A stretch of DNA of 64,000 bases from Litsea cubeba (taxonomy: Eukaryota; Streptophyta; Magnoliopsida; Laurales; Lauraceae): the NCBI GenBank assembly GCA_012931725.1, contig CM022946.1, positions 113,214,093-113,278,092 on the forward strand. The letters run 5' to 3'. The position numbers and the translations under genes were made by a program. Below, piece after piece: positions 26,098 through 38,000 of the stretch; the stretch's first letter is position 1; each line of letters starts with the position of its first letter. Under the pieces are notes generated by a model that was given only the letters and a program-made list of their open reading frames with translations, was not told the DNA's origin and ran no database searches.

Positions 26098-29000
26098 ATG
26101 TCAAAATCTCTATTTACAAAGGGTTGCACGCTCTTTAGTTCATTTTTAAGCACGTTGCAGTGCTGGTGAGTCCGCAAATATTCTCTGTCTCATTGAAAAT
26201 AAAATAAAAAAGCCGCATGCCAAGCCATGAAACAATCATTCTCTCTTTGAAGTGCAGAAGGAAAAGAAAAAAAAAATAGGTTTTTTCATACTTTTGTCTT
26301 TTTTTGGTTCTCATGTTTTAGGCACATTTTTTTTCTTATTCTTTTATAATATACAAGAAGAAAAACCCTTTTCTCCACCTTTTTATGTTTTCCTTCTCCT
26401 TTTAGAAGCATGTTGCAACAAAACAAATGAAAAAGATTATATCTTTTCTTTGTCTCGTGGAAAATATGAACTTCACTTCTCTTAATTCATTCGTTTGTTT
26501 GTTTTTATATTAGAAATGCCTTTTTTCTTTTCCATTCATACAACCTCCCTCCCTTGGGTGCTCCAGAGGAGTACATAGGTTCTCCTCTTTCCAAGTATCT
26601 AGAAAGTGATAGAACCAATTCTTCAACAGAGCTTTTCCTTAAGCTGCTCCTTTTGCTCTAAAGTTGAGACGTGATACTGAAAGTGACTCAAAAAAGAACA
26701 TTCGCCATGTTGCTGGAGGAATACTTTTCAATGTGATCTACATTAGAGTGTTGTGTAAATTAAGTATGAATCCAAATAGCTAATTATTTCTCTAATCATC
26801 ATTGGATTCGATGTGTTAACCATCAGTATTGATGATTAGTGCACATGCTTAGGGAACAAGGCAGCAATATTCTGGCATGGTTGGGTTGACCATTAAGCGC
26901 ACCATAACAAGCATGAACACAACCCAAACCTAACTATTAATTTGTTAATCATGTTGACATGTTAGAGGGCAAATAGTTTGATGGTGTGGGCTCAAATTGG
27001 GTTGGCAAATTGATCGCAGCAAATATATGGACTTAACCTGCATATGACCCATATTTGAATCGAGTTAGAAATCTCAACCTAAACCCTGAATTACTAGTTT
27101 AAGTAAGTCGACTTAGGAGTTTGAGTTAGATCTCGCCTCCCCACTAGTGATGAGTCACAGCTAATTACAAAAGCATCAACATGTATGCCCCCCTGGACAT
27201 ATATGAACAGCATATGACTATAGAATTCAACTTTGTTGTTTATAAGGATTACTTGGTTGATTCCATTTGCTATTGGAGGGTTCTTAGAGAAAAAGCACTT
27301 GAGCCTTACAATCCACGCCCACGGCGGGTAGATGTGACTTCTACCACATCAGCACAAATGCACAGCCTAGCAAACATTGATTTCATTTCTATTATTTTAA
27401 ATGACAGACTGAGCAACTAATCTATTTTGAGTACAACAGACTAATTATAATCCATCTCTCATTTCCTACATTTCAAGCATGCTTCCTGATGACATCCTTA
27501 GAAATACAGCACACTAATTATATTCTCCTTCTCATTTCCTACATTTCACGCATGCTTAATGATCTAACATCCTTGAGAAGAAGTACGCGACGTCACTTTC
27601 TTTAGAAAATTGTCTATAACCTAAGAGGTATCTATATGATGAGAAGAATATAGTCATTTAATGGGTTGATACTAGTCTAATCCAATGCCTAATGTATCAT
27701 TATAATATGATACTATTAATATAAACAATGTAAGGGAAAGACGACATGGATGGATTATTATTATATTGGGAATGACAATTAGTACCTTAATAAAATGATG
27801 GTGGAAGAAGGCTTTAGTATCTGTTTCTCTCACAGTCAACATACCTCCATGTGATAAAAGATATCTCTCTCTCACACGCACACTCACACTCACACTCACG
27901 AACATAAACATGTGACTGGTTTAGGCATTTTCTAATCTCTTACTGACCTCAAAGGAGAGAAAATTCAAACTAAAACCCTCATTACCTATAGTGGATGCAT
28001 CGTAATAAACCAACATTAAAACCATGACTCGATTGGAGTGGCTTTGAAACAAGAGGCTCCACTTCATATGAATGTCTACCTATTGCACACGGACACAGCA
28101 CCATGCATGTTGTACATTTTTTAGCTAAATGAATGCTCTCATCTACTATTTGCAATAGCTATGTGCATGGCCTTAACTGGGCCCCAAAATTGTATATGAT
28201 GTGCAATTTGTTCTTGTTTTTCTAGTTCGAGGTCCTCAATTTTGCTATTTCCTTTTTGGTTTCTTTATATTATGGAGTTTAGAATGTTCATATACCTCTA
28301 ATTGAGCCACACTGAAGGATCTACTGATGGAAATCTATGTTTGTGTGCTCATTGGGAATAGGAAAGATAACCCTCAAAATGTATAGTGGACCTTTCAAAA
28401 AATGTGCTGCGCCATCCTCTCTAATACTTGTTGGATAAGGTCGAATTTATGAAATGACACGGAACAAATGGCATGTGGGATCCATCCACCAAAAATTAGT
28501 TTCATCAGACATTTCTATATAGCCCACTGAATTTATTGACAAAATGAGCCTCACCATTGTGTCTTAAATTTGTTGTTTTTTACCTAGCGCAGAGGCTGAT
28601 CAAGATTCAAATCTATTATAGTGAATTAAAACTCCAAGCTTTGTATTCACAAAATTTAGGATTAAAACCGTTAAACTTTGAGTTCCCTAATAACTGTTTG
28701 GGAATAGGATGATTATATTAGACCTGATTTACTGACTTAATGCAAAAATAAATTTATGTAATTTACAAAAGTCAGGAGTTTGTTTACTCAATAAAAACAA
28801 GAGCTATGACACATGACACCTTTGAATATCTGAATATCCTTCATGTAATCAATCACCTTTCGGAAAGATTGACTGTTTTTCGGTTATCCTAGAATTAAGA
28901 CTCAAAATATTTTCAACCAAACAAAACGATGCCCATCCATTCCGAAGTACAAAAAACTATTTTCGAAAGTAAACTCAAGCAATCAAGCTAGGGTTGCAAT

Positions 29001-29816
29001 AAGAGGCATCAATTTGAGAGCTTCCTCTTCTAACTTTGTCTATAGTATGAGAATCCCCTCGAATGTACATATGTTTGATTTGGATATTCATTTATTTCAG
29101 CACGCAAGATGTACACTAGCCTGGTTTTTCCAATGTAATGATAAATGTTGGTGGAAGAGACGTGCAATTGTCTAAGTCACTCTATCCTACCAAGTTCTGT
29201 TCATTTTCTTGTTTGATTATTTATGTCTAGGGGAGATGAATCAATCCATAGTTGATGTCTGCAGAATATTTCAATGGACACATCTTATCTCTTTCTATAA
29301 TAAATAGTGAGATTTTCTCAAGTGCATCGTAAACAGAATAATTCAGACTACTGAGGACTTGAGATTTATCGCATTGACTTGCAAGGTAGAATGCACTGTA
29401 GCTAATTCATGTGGAGGTCATTGGTTTGGAATCCAAAGCCAGTTGATGATAGGCAGCGTTTCACATATATATGGTTGAGGTCATTTCTAAGGTACCCCAC
29501 TTTTTCTTTCTTGGATTGCCTTTTGAAGCACCATCAGTGTTTAGATATAGAGAATTTGATGGAGCTTAGAGGGAGAGAGAGAGAGAGGCTAACTTGAAAT
29601 AACAAGGGATCCAAAGCATTACATACTTGAATGAATCATGAATTTGACTGGGACATTTTCTATCACTACAGAGAGGTCTGGATTCTCTACTGTCTGGACT
29701 GTAGTCTTAGCCCTGTCAGCGTAGAAGTCAACAGATAGAACATCCGGCAAAACTAGTCTCGTCCGTATTTCTAATGATCGCCTCCAACACCAGTCAATAT
29801 GGGCCAATATCCATCT
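26098..29816. other. Intergenic AT-rich DNA
   Basis: No gene is supported. A 79-codon frame at 27181-27420 has no recognisable domain. Near 27430-27560 a short segment with tacatttcaagcatgctt and tacatttcacgcatgctt is duplicated about 75 bp apart. A CACTCA run lies near 27870-27900. Confidence 0.5.
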
Positions 29817-29904
29817 ATGCGGAAATTATTAAGGCCATATTTCTTACTAGAATTCCTAATATGCGGAAATTATTAAGGCCATATTTCTTACTAGAATTCC
29901 TAAT
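29817..29904. repeat. Exact 44-bp tandem duplication
   Basis: Two identical 44-bp units (29817-29860 and 29861-29904) beginning atgcggaaattattaaggcc. The duplication lies at the left end of the MITE-like fold-back below, so its left terminus is present twice. Confidence 0.95.
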
Positions 29905-30144
29905 ATGTATTTTAGTGGTTGGAAATTTTGGAAAATGATATTAATATTTTCAAATTCCTTGTTTCTTATTAAGAATTTTTGAATTCCAGCACATGAAAAG
30001 TCTCAATTAACCTTTAAGAATTCAACCCTCTTTGTATTTTGGTGGAATTCCTGAATGCTCAAGTCCAAAGGAGCATTCAGGAATTCCACATTGTCTGAGA
30101 ATTCATGAATTTTCTATACATGAATTCTAGTAAATGAACAGGCC
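29833..30144. mobile_element. MITE-like fold-back element
   Basis: The left end ggccatatttcttactagaa and the reverse complement of the right end ggcctgttcatttactagaa form an inverted repeat. The core holds a perfect 19-bp hairpin (30042-30060 with 30071-30089, 10-nt loop). The interior is AT-rich and non-coding. No clean target duplication was found, so the borders are approximate. Confidence 0.6.
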
Positions 30145-30699
30145 ATAAGTTTGCTCGGTGCATTATCAAAGTGGGCACTTCTTCATGGCGGGACCAATGG
30201 GCCTTATCTTGATTCGAGGTGGCCCTTTTTCCTTCCTTTTGCTTGGACCAGAGTACTATCAAAATTTTGTTGCAACTTAAAAGAGGTAAATTTGGGTAAA
30301 AACATGCTGCAAAAAAAAAAAAAAGGTAAAAAAGTAAAAAAATAAGTGAGATCAAGGCCAACTTGACGCATACCAACTGCAATGCTGAGGAGTGGGCCTT
30401 TTTCATTTTTTTTTAGAGTGTTATTTTCACTCGAGGACCCATGGATTGGTCTTGTGCATGTGTGTGAGATTAAGGTGCCGCCACCACTCAACCATGAGCG
30501 TGATGGCTATGAGGAGTGCAAATTGGAATGAAAAGCCTCACTATGAATTACAGGTGGAGTAATTATAATATTATATTCACATATAATCTTAACTATTAAT
30601 TTAAGGGCCTTCAATCAATAGGTTTATAACTGCAAACCCAACTTGATAATCCAAGAGATGGGTTGATACTTTCGACTTCCCAATGTGTTGTGTTCATGA
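30145..30699. other. Intergenic, no feature seen
   Basis: AT-rich sequence with a poly-A run near 30311-30325. Open frames here overlap on both strands and have no recognisable domain. Confidence 0.4.
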
Positions 30700-30900
30700 A
30701 TATAGAGATAGCCCATCGGTTGGATATTTCGTTCTCACCCAATTATCCAGGGTTCAATCCATATGTCCCCTGCATGTGCCAATGATTCTCTCCCCCAAAG
30801 TGTTGCTGGGTTCAACCCCGCATTTGTTGAGTCTCTGATGGGTCCAGCCCCCTTGGCTAGTACAAAAAGTTTAAAAATAAATAAACATATAAATAAGTTG
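30700..30900 (+). mobile_element. tRNA-derived SINE candidate
   Basis: A polymerase III-like A box, TAGCCCATCGGTTGG (about 30709-30723), is followed about 30 bp later by a B box, GGGTTCAATCC (about 30750-30760). The sequence ends in an A-rich tail (aaaaagtttaaaaataaata) near 30866-30890. Box spacing fits a tRNA-derived SINE. No target duplication was confirmed. Confidence 0.5.
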
Positions 30901-32759
30901 TTTACAAGCTGAGCCCATAACTATGATCCAGGAGGCAACCTAACTCTTAACTCAAACCAACCTGACACAATCCACCCAGTTTCCACCCTTATAATAAAAT
31001 GTGTGCAAAACTACCAAAATATGTAGATTCAGAGTTTACCTTGTCGACAAGTGGCCTCTCCATCATAAAAGGGAACATATGTTAATCATGTGTGGCTATC
31101 ACCCATATATCATCGGCCAATCGGTTCGATCCACAAGTCTGAAAAATAAGTAGTGCCGTGACGTTTGGTCATTGAGGTGATAGATCTAATCTCACCTCAT
31201 TGCTTACTTAGATAGATACATCAGATGTGAATTTTTTTTTTGACAAAAAGGGAGAAACCTAAGTTCAATACAAACCAAAGCAAACCAAGAATCTGAGCAC
31301 ATGGGTGCCTCAAGAATCAAATGGAAAGAAACCCAATAGCCTTGGAGTCAAGAGAATCAAGTTAGTGGACTCCATCTCATCTCATTACCCTAACCTTCAC
31401 TTTACTTTACTTTACTATTTCTCTTATGGAGGGTGATGCATAAGACCATTTTCTGTGAATCATTTAAACTTAGAATAAAAGTTGCCATAGAAATTCCAAT
31501 TTCATATAGAAGGATGCATTACTTTATGTCACCTTTCCCTCCCCGTTTCTTTCTACTTTGTTTATGTTTTTCTCTTTTCCTTCTTTGTCCTTGGCACATC
31601 AAAATCCATAAAGAAGACATGAAGCACATACATCGATTGATTTGTTTATAGACCAATTGAGATTAAAAAGGAAGTCTGAAAAAGAACCCTTTCTCACGGG
31701 ATATGGTGCTTTCTAAATGCATTGTATCTCATTGGATTTGACCAGTTAAGTAACAAATTGACTTTCCTCAAAGAAACCCATGTGGGAGTTTGAAGTAGGC
31801 AACACTCTAACGTACGCCATGGGAGTTGGGTTTTAACATTGGATCCCGACCTGAACTCTAGAAACTGGAGTTGACCTGAGGGTACGAAGGTCGAGTCTCA
31901 AAAACTCACTTAATTCCGAAGCCATGCTCTGTCAAATAGGGCATTTGATTTTTCGATTATTAGGAAGTTTTGACCAATTAAAAATTGGATTTATAACCTA
32001 TTTTAGGTTTCAATTCATAAATGGGTTTGAGTTTGGAACGTAATTTAGATTCAATTGATAAATGGGTCTGGTTTTGGGTCCAAACAAGTTTCGACGCATG
32101 GACCCGAGACCCGACATACGAGTCTTTGATGTTGCAAACATAGTTTAAAACTAACTATCTTGGACATTTTTATGTTTAATCATAGGGCAGTAGACTTGAT
32201 GTCTATTATAAATTGAATGATATGTTTATTATAATAATAATAAAAAATAGAACCGTCTTTAGAACTAGATTTTGGTCATGTAGGCAGACCGGATTCTGAG
32301 TTTTCTATCGAAACCAGGTTTGGAACCAACAAAATAGGTTCCGAGTTAGAATCGGACCCGAAACCGAAACCATTATTTGTAAACGGGTTTGGGTCCGAGT
32401 CTAGTATTGTTTTGACCTCCAATCGTTCCATTTGAAACCTTACTTTCAAGTGGTTTGTTTGGAAATATTTCCAACGAGAATTGTAAGTGTTGTGAATTTA
32501 TAACATTTAGCATCTTAAGTCATCTCCCTAAACACTTGAAACTTTGCATTAGGTTACTAAAATTCCGAGTATCAATCTCTTGAAAGGGTCACTTTTAAGT
32601 TTTGAATTCTCATAAATCTAATTTTTTTGTTTACTGAACTGTACTTGAGAATCTTGAATTCACTTGGGGGATAAGATTTAGAAAATCCCATATTCTCCTA
32701 AACCAAGAATTCTCATACTTTTTTGCGAACAAATTGACGTTAGCTAGATCTAGATCTCA
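30901..32759. other. Intergenic, no gene seen
   Basis: AT-rich DNA. A tttac run lies at about 31399-31415. At 31230-31243 a poly-T followed by gacaaaaagggagaaa could be the reversed tail of a minus-strand retroposon, but no body was recognised. Confidence 0.4.
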
Positions 32760-32764
32760 TGAAG

Positions 32765-33045
32765 GGCTTGGTTGGTTAGAGAAGTTTTGGAAATTCTTGT
32801 CTAGGGATAATTAGATATTCTCAAATTATTATCCCCCCTAGTGGTTTCCAAAATGTTCCAAGTATAGTCAAGTATTGAGGAAGTTGGGATTCTAAGAATT
32901 CCAAGGCCAAAAATGACTTTTAAAAGGTCAGCTTTCATTCCAGAATTCTTACATTCAAATGGAGAATCTAAATGCTCTAAAGACATGATTTTATACCAGC
33001 GGCATTAATTTCCAATATACTGCCAAACAAACAGGCCCAAAAGGA
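32765..33045. mobile_element. MITE-like element (weak)
   Basis: The left gggcttggttggttag and the reverse complement of the right end gggcctgtttgtttgg form a short terminal inverted repeat around about 280 bp of AT-rich non-coding DNA rich in 'gaatt' words. No target duplication was verified. Confidence 0.45.
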
Positions 33046-34232
33046 TTGTTTATGAACAGGATATGAGAGGCGTGATTCATAGAAACTAGTAGGACTGTAG
33101 AAGTAAGAGCATTGGGGCAGATCAGGTCGAGATTTGGGCCATCCCAAGCGCAGTCCAACTTGCATGTGAGTAAGCGTGCCTAATCCCCATTGAAATGCTA
33201 CTTGCAGAGCCAGTCCTGAGTCCCTGTCCAAATTCAAAATCCCTAGCCCAGTTTGCCAGGCCTGGGTTGATATTATAGCACACATAAATCACCACAGAAC
33301 AAATTTAGTTTGGGAATCAAGGCCCAATTTAGGCACCTTATACCCAAACTTGAGTCGGGCCTGGATTAACGGGTTTCAATTTTCGGTGCCAAACATGAAG
33401 AAGCTCAGACCTAATTGCATTTTCATATGGGCAGTGATATGTTGCCTAAGGTGGGGCTCAGGCGCTCAGCCCAAGTTACAACAGTAAAAATGGGTTGGCG
33501 TTGTCCTGTACAGAACCCATTTACCGATAGGGACATGTGCCCAGTTCGGGTCCATATTTGAATTAAACACCCAAAAGCAGGAGCAGGACTCAGTCAGAGC
33601 ACAAAAAGGGCCCAAAATCAAGGCTGAAATATTTTTGTACTAAATATTTATTACTCTTTACACACATGATTGTGAGTTGTCACATACGACCTCTACCCTT
33701 TTAACAAGCTGGGTCCTTCAGATACCAGAAGATATGGTTTCATCCTGTCAAAAATTTGCTTGCCGTCATCCTTTCCTAGCCTTGCTAGCTGTTATCCTTA
33801 CATCCCTATTCAAGATCAGTTGCCCATAAAAGATGCAGACATGCAGTAACTAAATTTTCTTCTCTCTCCTCTGTAGTAGCCTGATTTAGTGTTTTCCTAA
33901 TTAAGAAGGTAGAATAGATTTCTCCCTTTCGCTTTAGAGCTGTTCCCAGTTCCCACTGATAGAAGCTAGTGTATCAACAATTCAACATTCAACTAAACTG
34001 TACATTATTCCACTTTCTGGGACTAGGTCTAAGGATCCAATGGTAAAGCAGTAAATTCTAGCTTTGCAGGCTTCCAACATATCTAATCAAGGGAAAAGAG
34101 AAACAAACTACTGTTGTGGTGATGCTCAACCAAGACAGAAAATGCACATGGCTGCCAAAACTAGGTTGCCCTGACAAGTGACAACCAAAAGCCTCAGTCC
34201 AGATGTCTTTGATGCCTCTTCATTCTTTTAAC
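33046..34232. other. Intergenic, no gene seen
   Basis: Non-coding sequence up to the gypsy insertion. The 5 bases directly before the LTR, CCAAT (34233-34237), are the left target duplication of the gypsy element. Confidence 0.5.
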
Positions 34233-34237
34233 CCAAT

Positions 34238-34970
34238 TGTGTGGGGGTATTTTTACTAAGCCGAGACCAACGCTAATATGCCCTCAAGATAGAGTGATAA
34301 TGCCACCTCTAGCCGGGGAGGACTGCGGCTACAGGATCGCGGCATTTGCCGCGGTGGGAGTTCCCGCAGTCAGATCCGGCCGACTGCGGCACTGAGGCCC
34401 GGCAGTGCAGATGATTGACGGGTTGATGGGACCAGCGACAGGACAGCGGCGCATGCCAAGGCATGTCCTGCAGCTTATCATTACTGACAAACGGCGCGTA
34501 CGGGACACGTGCGCCCCCAGGGCATGGCTCCAGGCCAGGCCTGATGGGACCTGGCCCAAAAGTCAGCACCGCCGCCTGACCCAGCAAGCCTAGCATTTAA
34601 TGAAGCATGGGCCGGCATTTAATGCATTATGGGCTGAATGGACGTAGCCACTCGAGTGGCCGGCCCAGTCTTGGAACTCGCCCACAAAGGTCAACCCCAT
34701 CGCCTATAAATAGCATATCCACTTCCATCCAAAGGTACGCAACCCATTATACACACTATCCCTCTGCAATTTCCTCTCCTTCTCCCTGCTCGTTCATTGC
34801 ACTAACTTAAGCATCGGAGAGCCTTGCGCTGCCTGCAGCCAGGGTCCTTTGACGCTTCTTCCCTCTCTTCCTTTTCAGGTCCAGTCGGAGCCACAGCAAA
34901 CTTCATCCAAATCATCCGAGTCAGGGACCCTAATCCCTGCATTAAAGTCCTTAATTTTTAGGCACTTACA
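34238..34970 (+). repeat. Gypsy 5' LTR (733 bp)
   Basis: It starts TGTGTGGGGG and ends CTTACA. The TATA box TATAAATAG at 34705-34713 is the likely U3 promoter. The primer site TGGCGCCGTCTGTGGG starts at 34973, two bases after the end. Confidence 0.96.
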
Positions 34971-35040
34971 ATTGGCGCCGTCTGTGGGAAAGTACTAACC
35001 CATACCTCAAAAACCTTTCCCAAAATTCTTTCAATCACCA

Positions 35041-38000
35041 ATGGCTCCGAGGAACAAGAGAGGCGCAAGGAAGTCCCTTCCCCCAGGGCCGCTGGTTCTC
35101 CCTAGACCATTGCCCTACGCGTCAAGGGAAGTCGCAGAGGTAGAAAGCTACCACACCGAGTCCGCGTCGTCCCCGCTAGAGCTGGGGGGCCCACCGCGGC
35201 TGAACGCTCCCCTTCAGGAGCGCTTCCCGAAGGACAAGGCCCCGGCTGCGGAGGGGTCACATCGCAATCAGGCCGACCCCGCTCAGGCCGCAATCAGGGC
35301 CCAGAATCTCGCCCTCCAGGAGAAAGATGATCTCATCCGCCAGCTCAGGCAGCAGCTCCGAGAAAAGGGAGTAGCCCCCGGGGGCGGTGATCCCGTAGGC
35401 AGGAAGGATCCCGTCACCGGCAAAGACTTGAGAGACCACCTGAACGATAAGAGTCGGGAGCGAAGTCACGTCGGGAGTTCTTACCATGACCACGAAGACA
35501 GGGGGTCAATGCCGAGATCGGAGGCGGCGGACCAGCAGGCCGTGATCAACCGCCTGGTCAAGCAGGCCCTCCAGAACACCCTAAAGGAGGCGGGGCTCGC
35601 CCAAAGCCAGCTGGACCTCCCCGACTTCGCTGGCCTCGACTCGTCACCCTTCACCAGAGAAATAATCGAGTACCCCCTCCCGAAGAAGTTCAGTGTCCCG
35701 AGGTTCGTCCTCTATGACGGAGCCTCGGACCCATCAGCACACCTCCGGCATTTCACCCAGAAGCTGTCCGTCTGGGGTGACGTCGGGCACCTCAACTGCC
35801 GAGTTTTCTCTTCCAGCTTGGGGGATCTCCCCCTCAAGTGGTTCTGTGGACTCCCAGAGGGGTCGATTTCGAGCTGGCCCCAGTTGCGGGATTCCTTCCT
35901 GGGAAAGTTCCAGGCGCACCGGGTCATCCCGAAGACTGACAGCGACCTCATGGCCCTTAGGATGAGGTGGAGCGAAAGCGTCACTCAGTTCGCAAAGAGG
36001 TTCTGGACAGTATACAGCGAGATTGACAACTCCTCCGAGGACGTGGCAATCAGATCTTTCAAGCACGCCCTCCTGCCAGGGTGCGAGCTCAGGAGAGAGC
36101 TCGTCCGAAATCCTGTGCCCTCCGTCACAGCCCTCATGACGAGGGTAAATAAATATATCGAGCAAGAGGAGGACGAGGCGCGCGCCAACGAAAGTTTCGG
36201 CGTCTCCAAGGGCCGATCTCGGCAGGGAAGCCGATCTCGGCAGGATGACCGATCGCGGCAGGAAGACCGATCCAGGCATGAGGACCGGTCTGTAGACGAA
36301 GACAGGAAGACCTCCCGTAGAGATGAAGCAAGCCGAGAACATCGCTCGGGCGACCGGGCCTCATCCTGGGCTCGCACCTCGGGAGGAGGCAAGAGACACA
36401 AACCATCTTACCGTTCGCGTGAGAGGGTCAACACGGTTTTTACAGAACCGATTCACCAAATCCTGGAAAAGATCCAGGGAAAACCATACTTCAAATGGCC
36501 GCGCCCCCTGCAGGGCGATAACTCCAAAAGAGATCAAGACAGGTTCTGCGCTTTTCACAAGCAGAACGGGCATAACACCAATGATTGCTACCGTCTCAAG
36601 GACCATCTCGAAAAGCTCGTCAAGGACGGGCACCTAAAGGAGTTCTGTAAGGCGGCGGGCAGCGGGAGCAACGACCGACCTCGGCGCCGAAACGAAGAAA
36701 ATCACGACAGCGACGGGTCAGAGAGGCTCGTAAGCGTCATCCACCTGGCCCCTACCAAGCAGAGCAGCAGCCAAGCCCGCGCCGAGGCCAGGAGGGCCTC
36801 CCATGGGAAGCAGGTCATGTCGGCCGATCTCGGGCCGTCCCCTAAGAAGGCCCGCAAAGAAAGGCCGAAGATCTGGTTCTCAGACGAGGACCTGAAAGGG
36901 GTCCAGCTCCCTCACAATGACCCACTGATCATGACCCTAAAGTTGGGGAGTTGCAAGGTGCAAAGGATCCTCGTCGACTCCGGCAGTTCGTCCGAGATCC
37001 TTTACTTCGACTGCTTCACCAGGATGGGCCTAACGGAAGAAGACCTCCAGGAGGCGCGGACCCCCCTGATAGGGTTCAGCGCCAAGCCCGTGTACCCCAA
37101 AGGGAGAGTCTCCCTCGAAGTTCGAGTAGGTGGCGCGTCAGTGGTGGCCGACTTCCTCGTAGTGGACACCCCATCTCCCTACAACGCCATCGTAGGGCGG
37201 AGCTGGCTGCACCAGTTAGAAGCCGTCCCCTCCTCCTACCATCAAAAGCTCAAGTTCCCTTTAGAAAGGGATGGCGGAGTCGAGGTGGTCACAGTCAATG
37301 GAGATCAGCAAATGGCCAGACGTTGCATGATGGCCGTGGTGTCCGGCGAGGAAGAACCAAAGCAAGTGCACATGGCAGAGCTCGAAGCGGAGCTAGAGAG
37401 AGTCGGCCGTGATCCAGGAGAAAAGAGTATCGAGGACCTCACCGAGGTCAGGATCGACCCCAGTGATCCAGAGAGGTACTTCCTCCTTGGGAGCCAGCTC
37501 GCCGAGCAGGAGCGATCCGAGCTGCTCAGTTTCCTATTACAGAGCAGAGATGTCTTCGCCTGGACCCCGCAGGAAATGCCAGGCGTAAACCCAGAAGTTA
37601 TGAGCCACAGGCTGAATGTGGACCCCCAGGCCAAGCCAGTGGTTCAAAAGGCAAGAAGGTCCGGAATCGACCAGTCTGCAGCCGTGGTCGAAGAGGTGGA
37701 AAAACTGCTTGAAGCAAGCGCCATCAGGGAGGTCCAATACCCAAAGTGGCTGGCAAATACCGTGGTGGTGAAGAAGAAGACCGGAAAATGGAGGGTCTGC
37801 GTCGACTTCACTGATCTCAACAGAGCATGTCCCAAAGACTGCTTCCCTCTGCCGAAGATCGACCAGATGATTGACGCCACCGCCGGTCACGAAAGGATGA
37901 GCTTTCTCGACGCTTACCGCGGATATCACCAGATACCCATGTACGAGCCGGATCAGGAGAAAACGGCATTCATCACTCCTAGGGGAACCTACTGCTATAA

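Noticed and set aside
27181..27420. 79-codon open frame
   Set aside because: No domain, no splice context and AT-rich surroundings; length is within chance expectation.
34309..34596. Open frames inside the gypsy LTRs (repeated at 44471-44758)
   Set aside because: They are identical in both LTRs because the LTRs are duplicates; the sequence is regulatory, not coding.
36134..36406. Minus-strand frames opposite gag of the gypsy element
   Set aside because: Open only because of GC-rich codon use in gag; no domain or splice logic.
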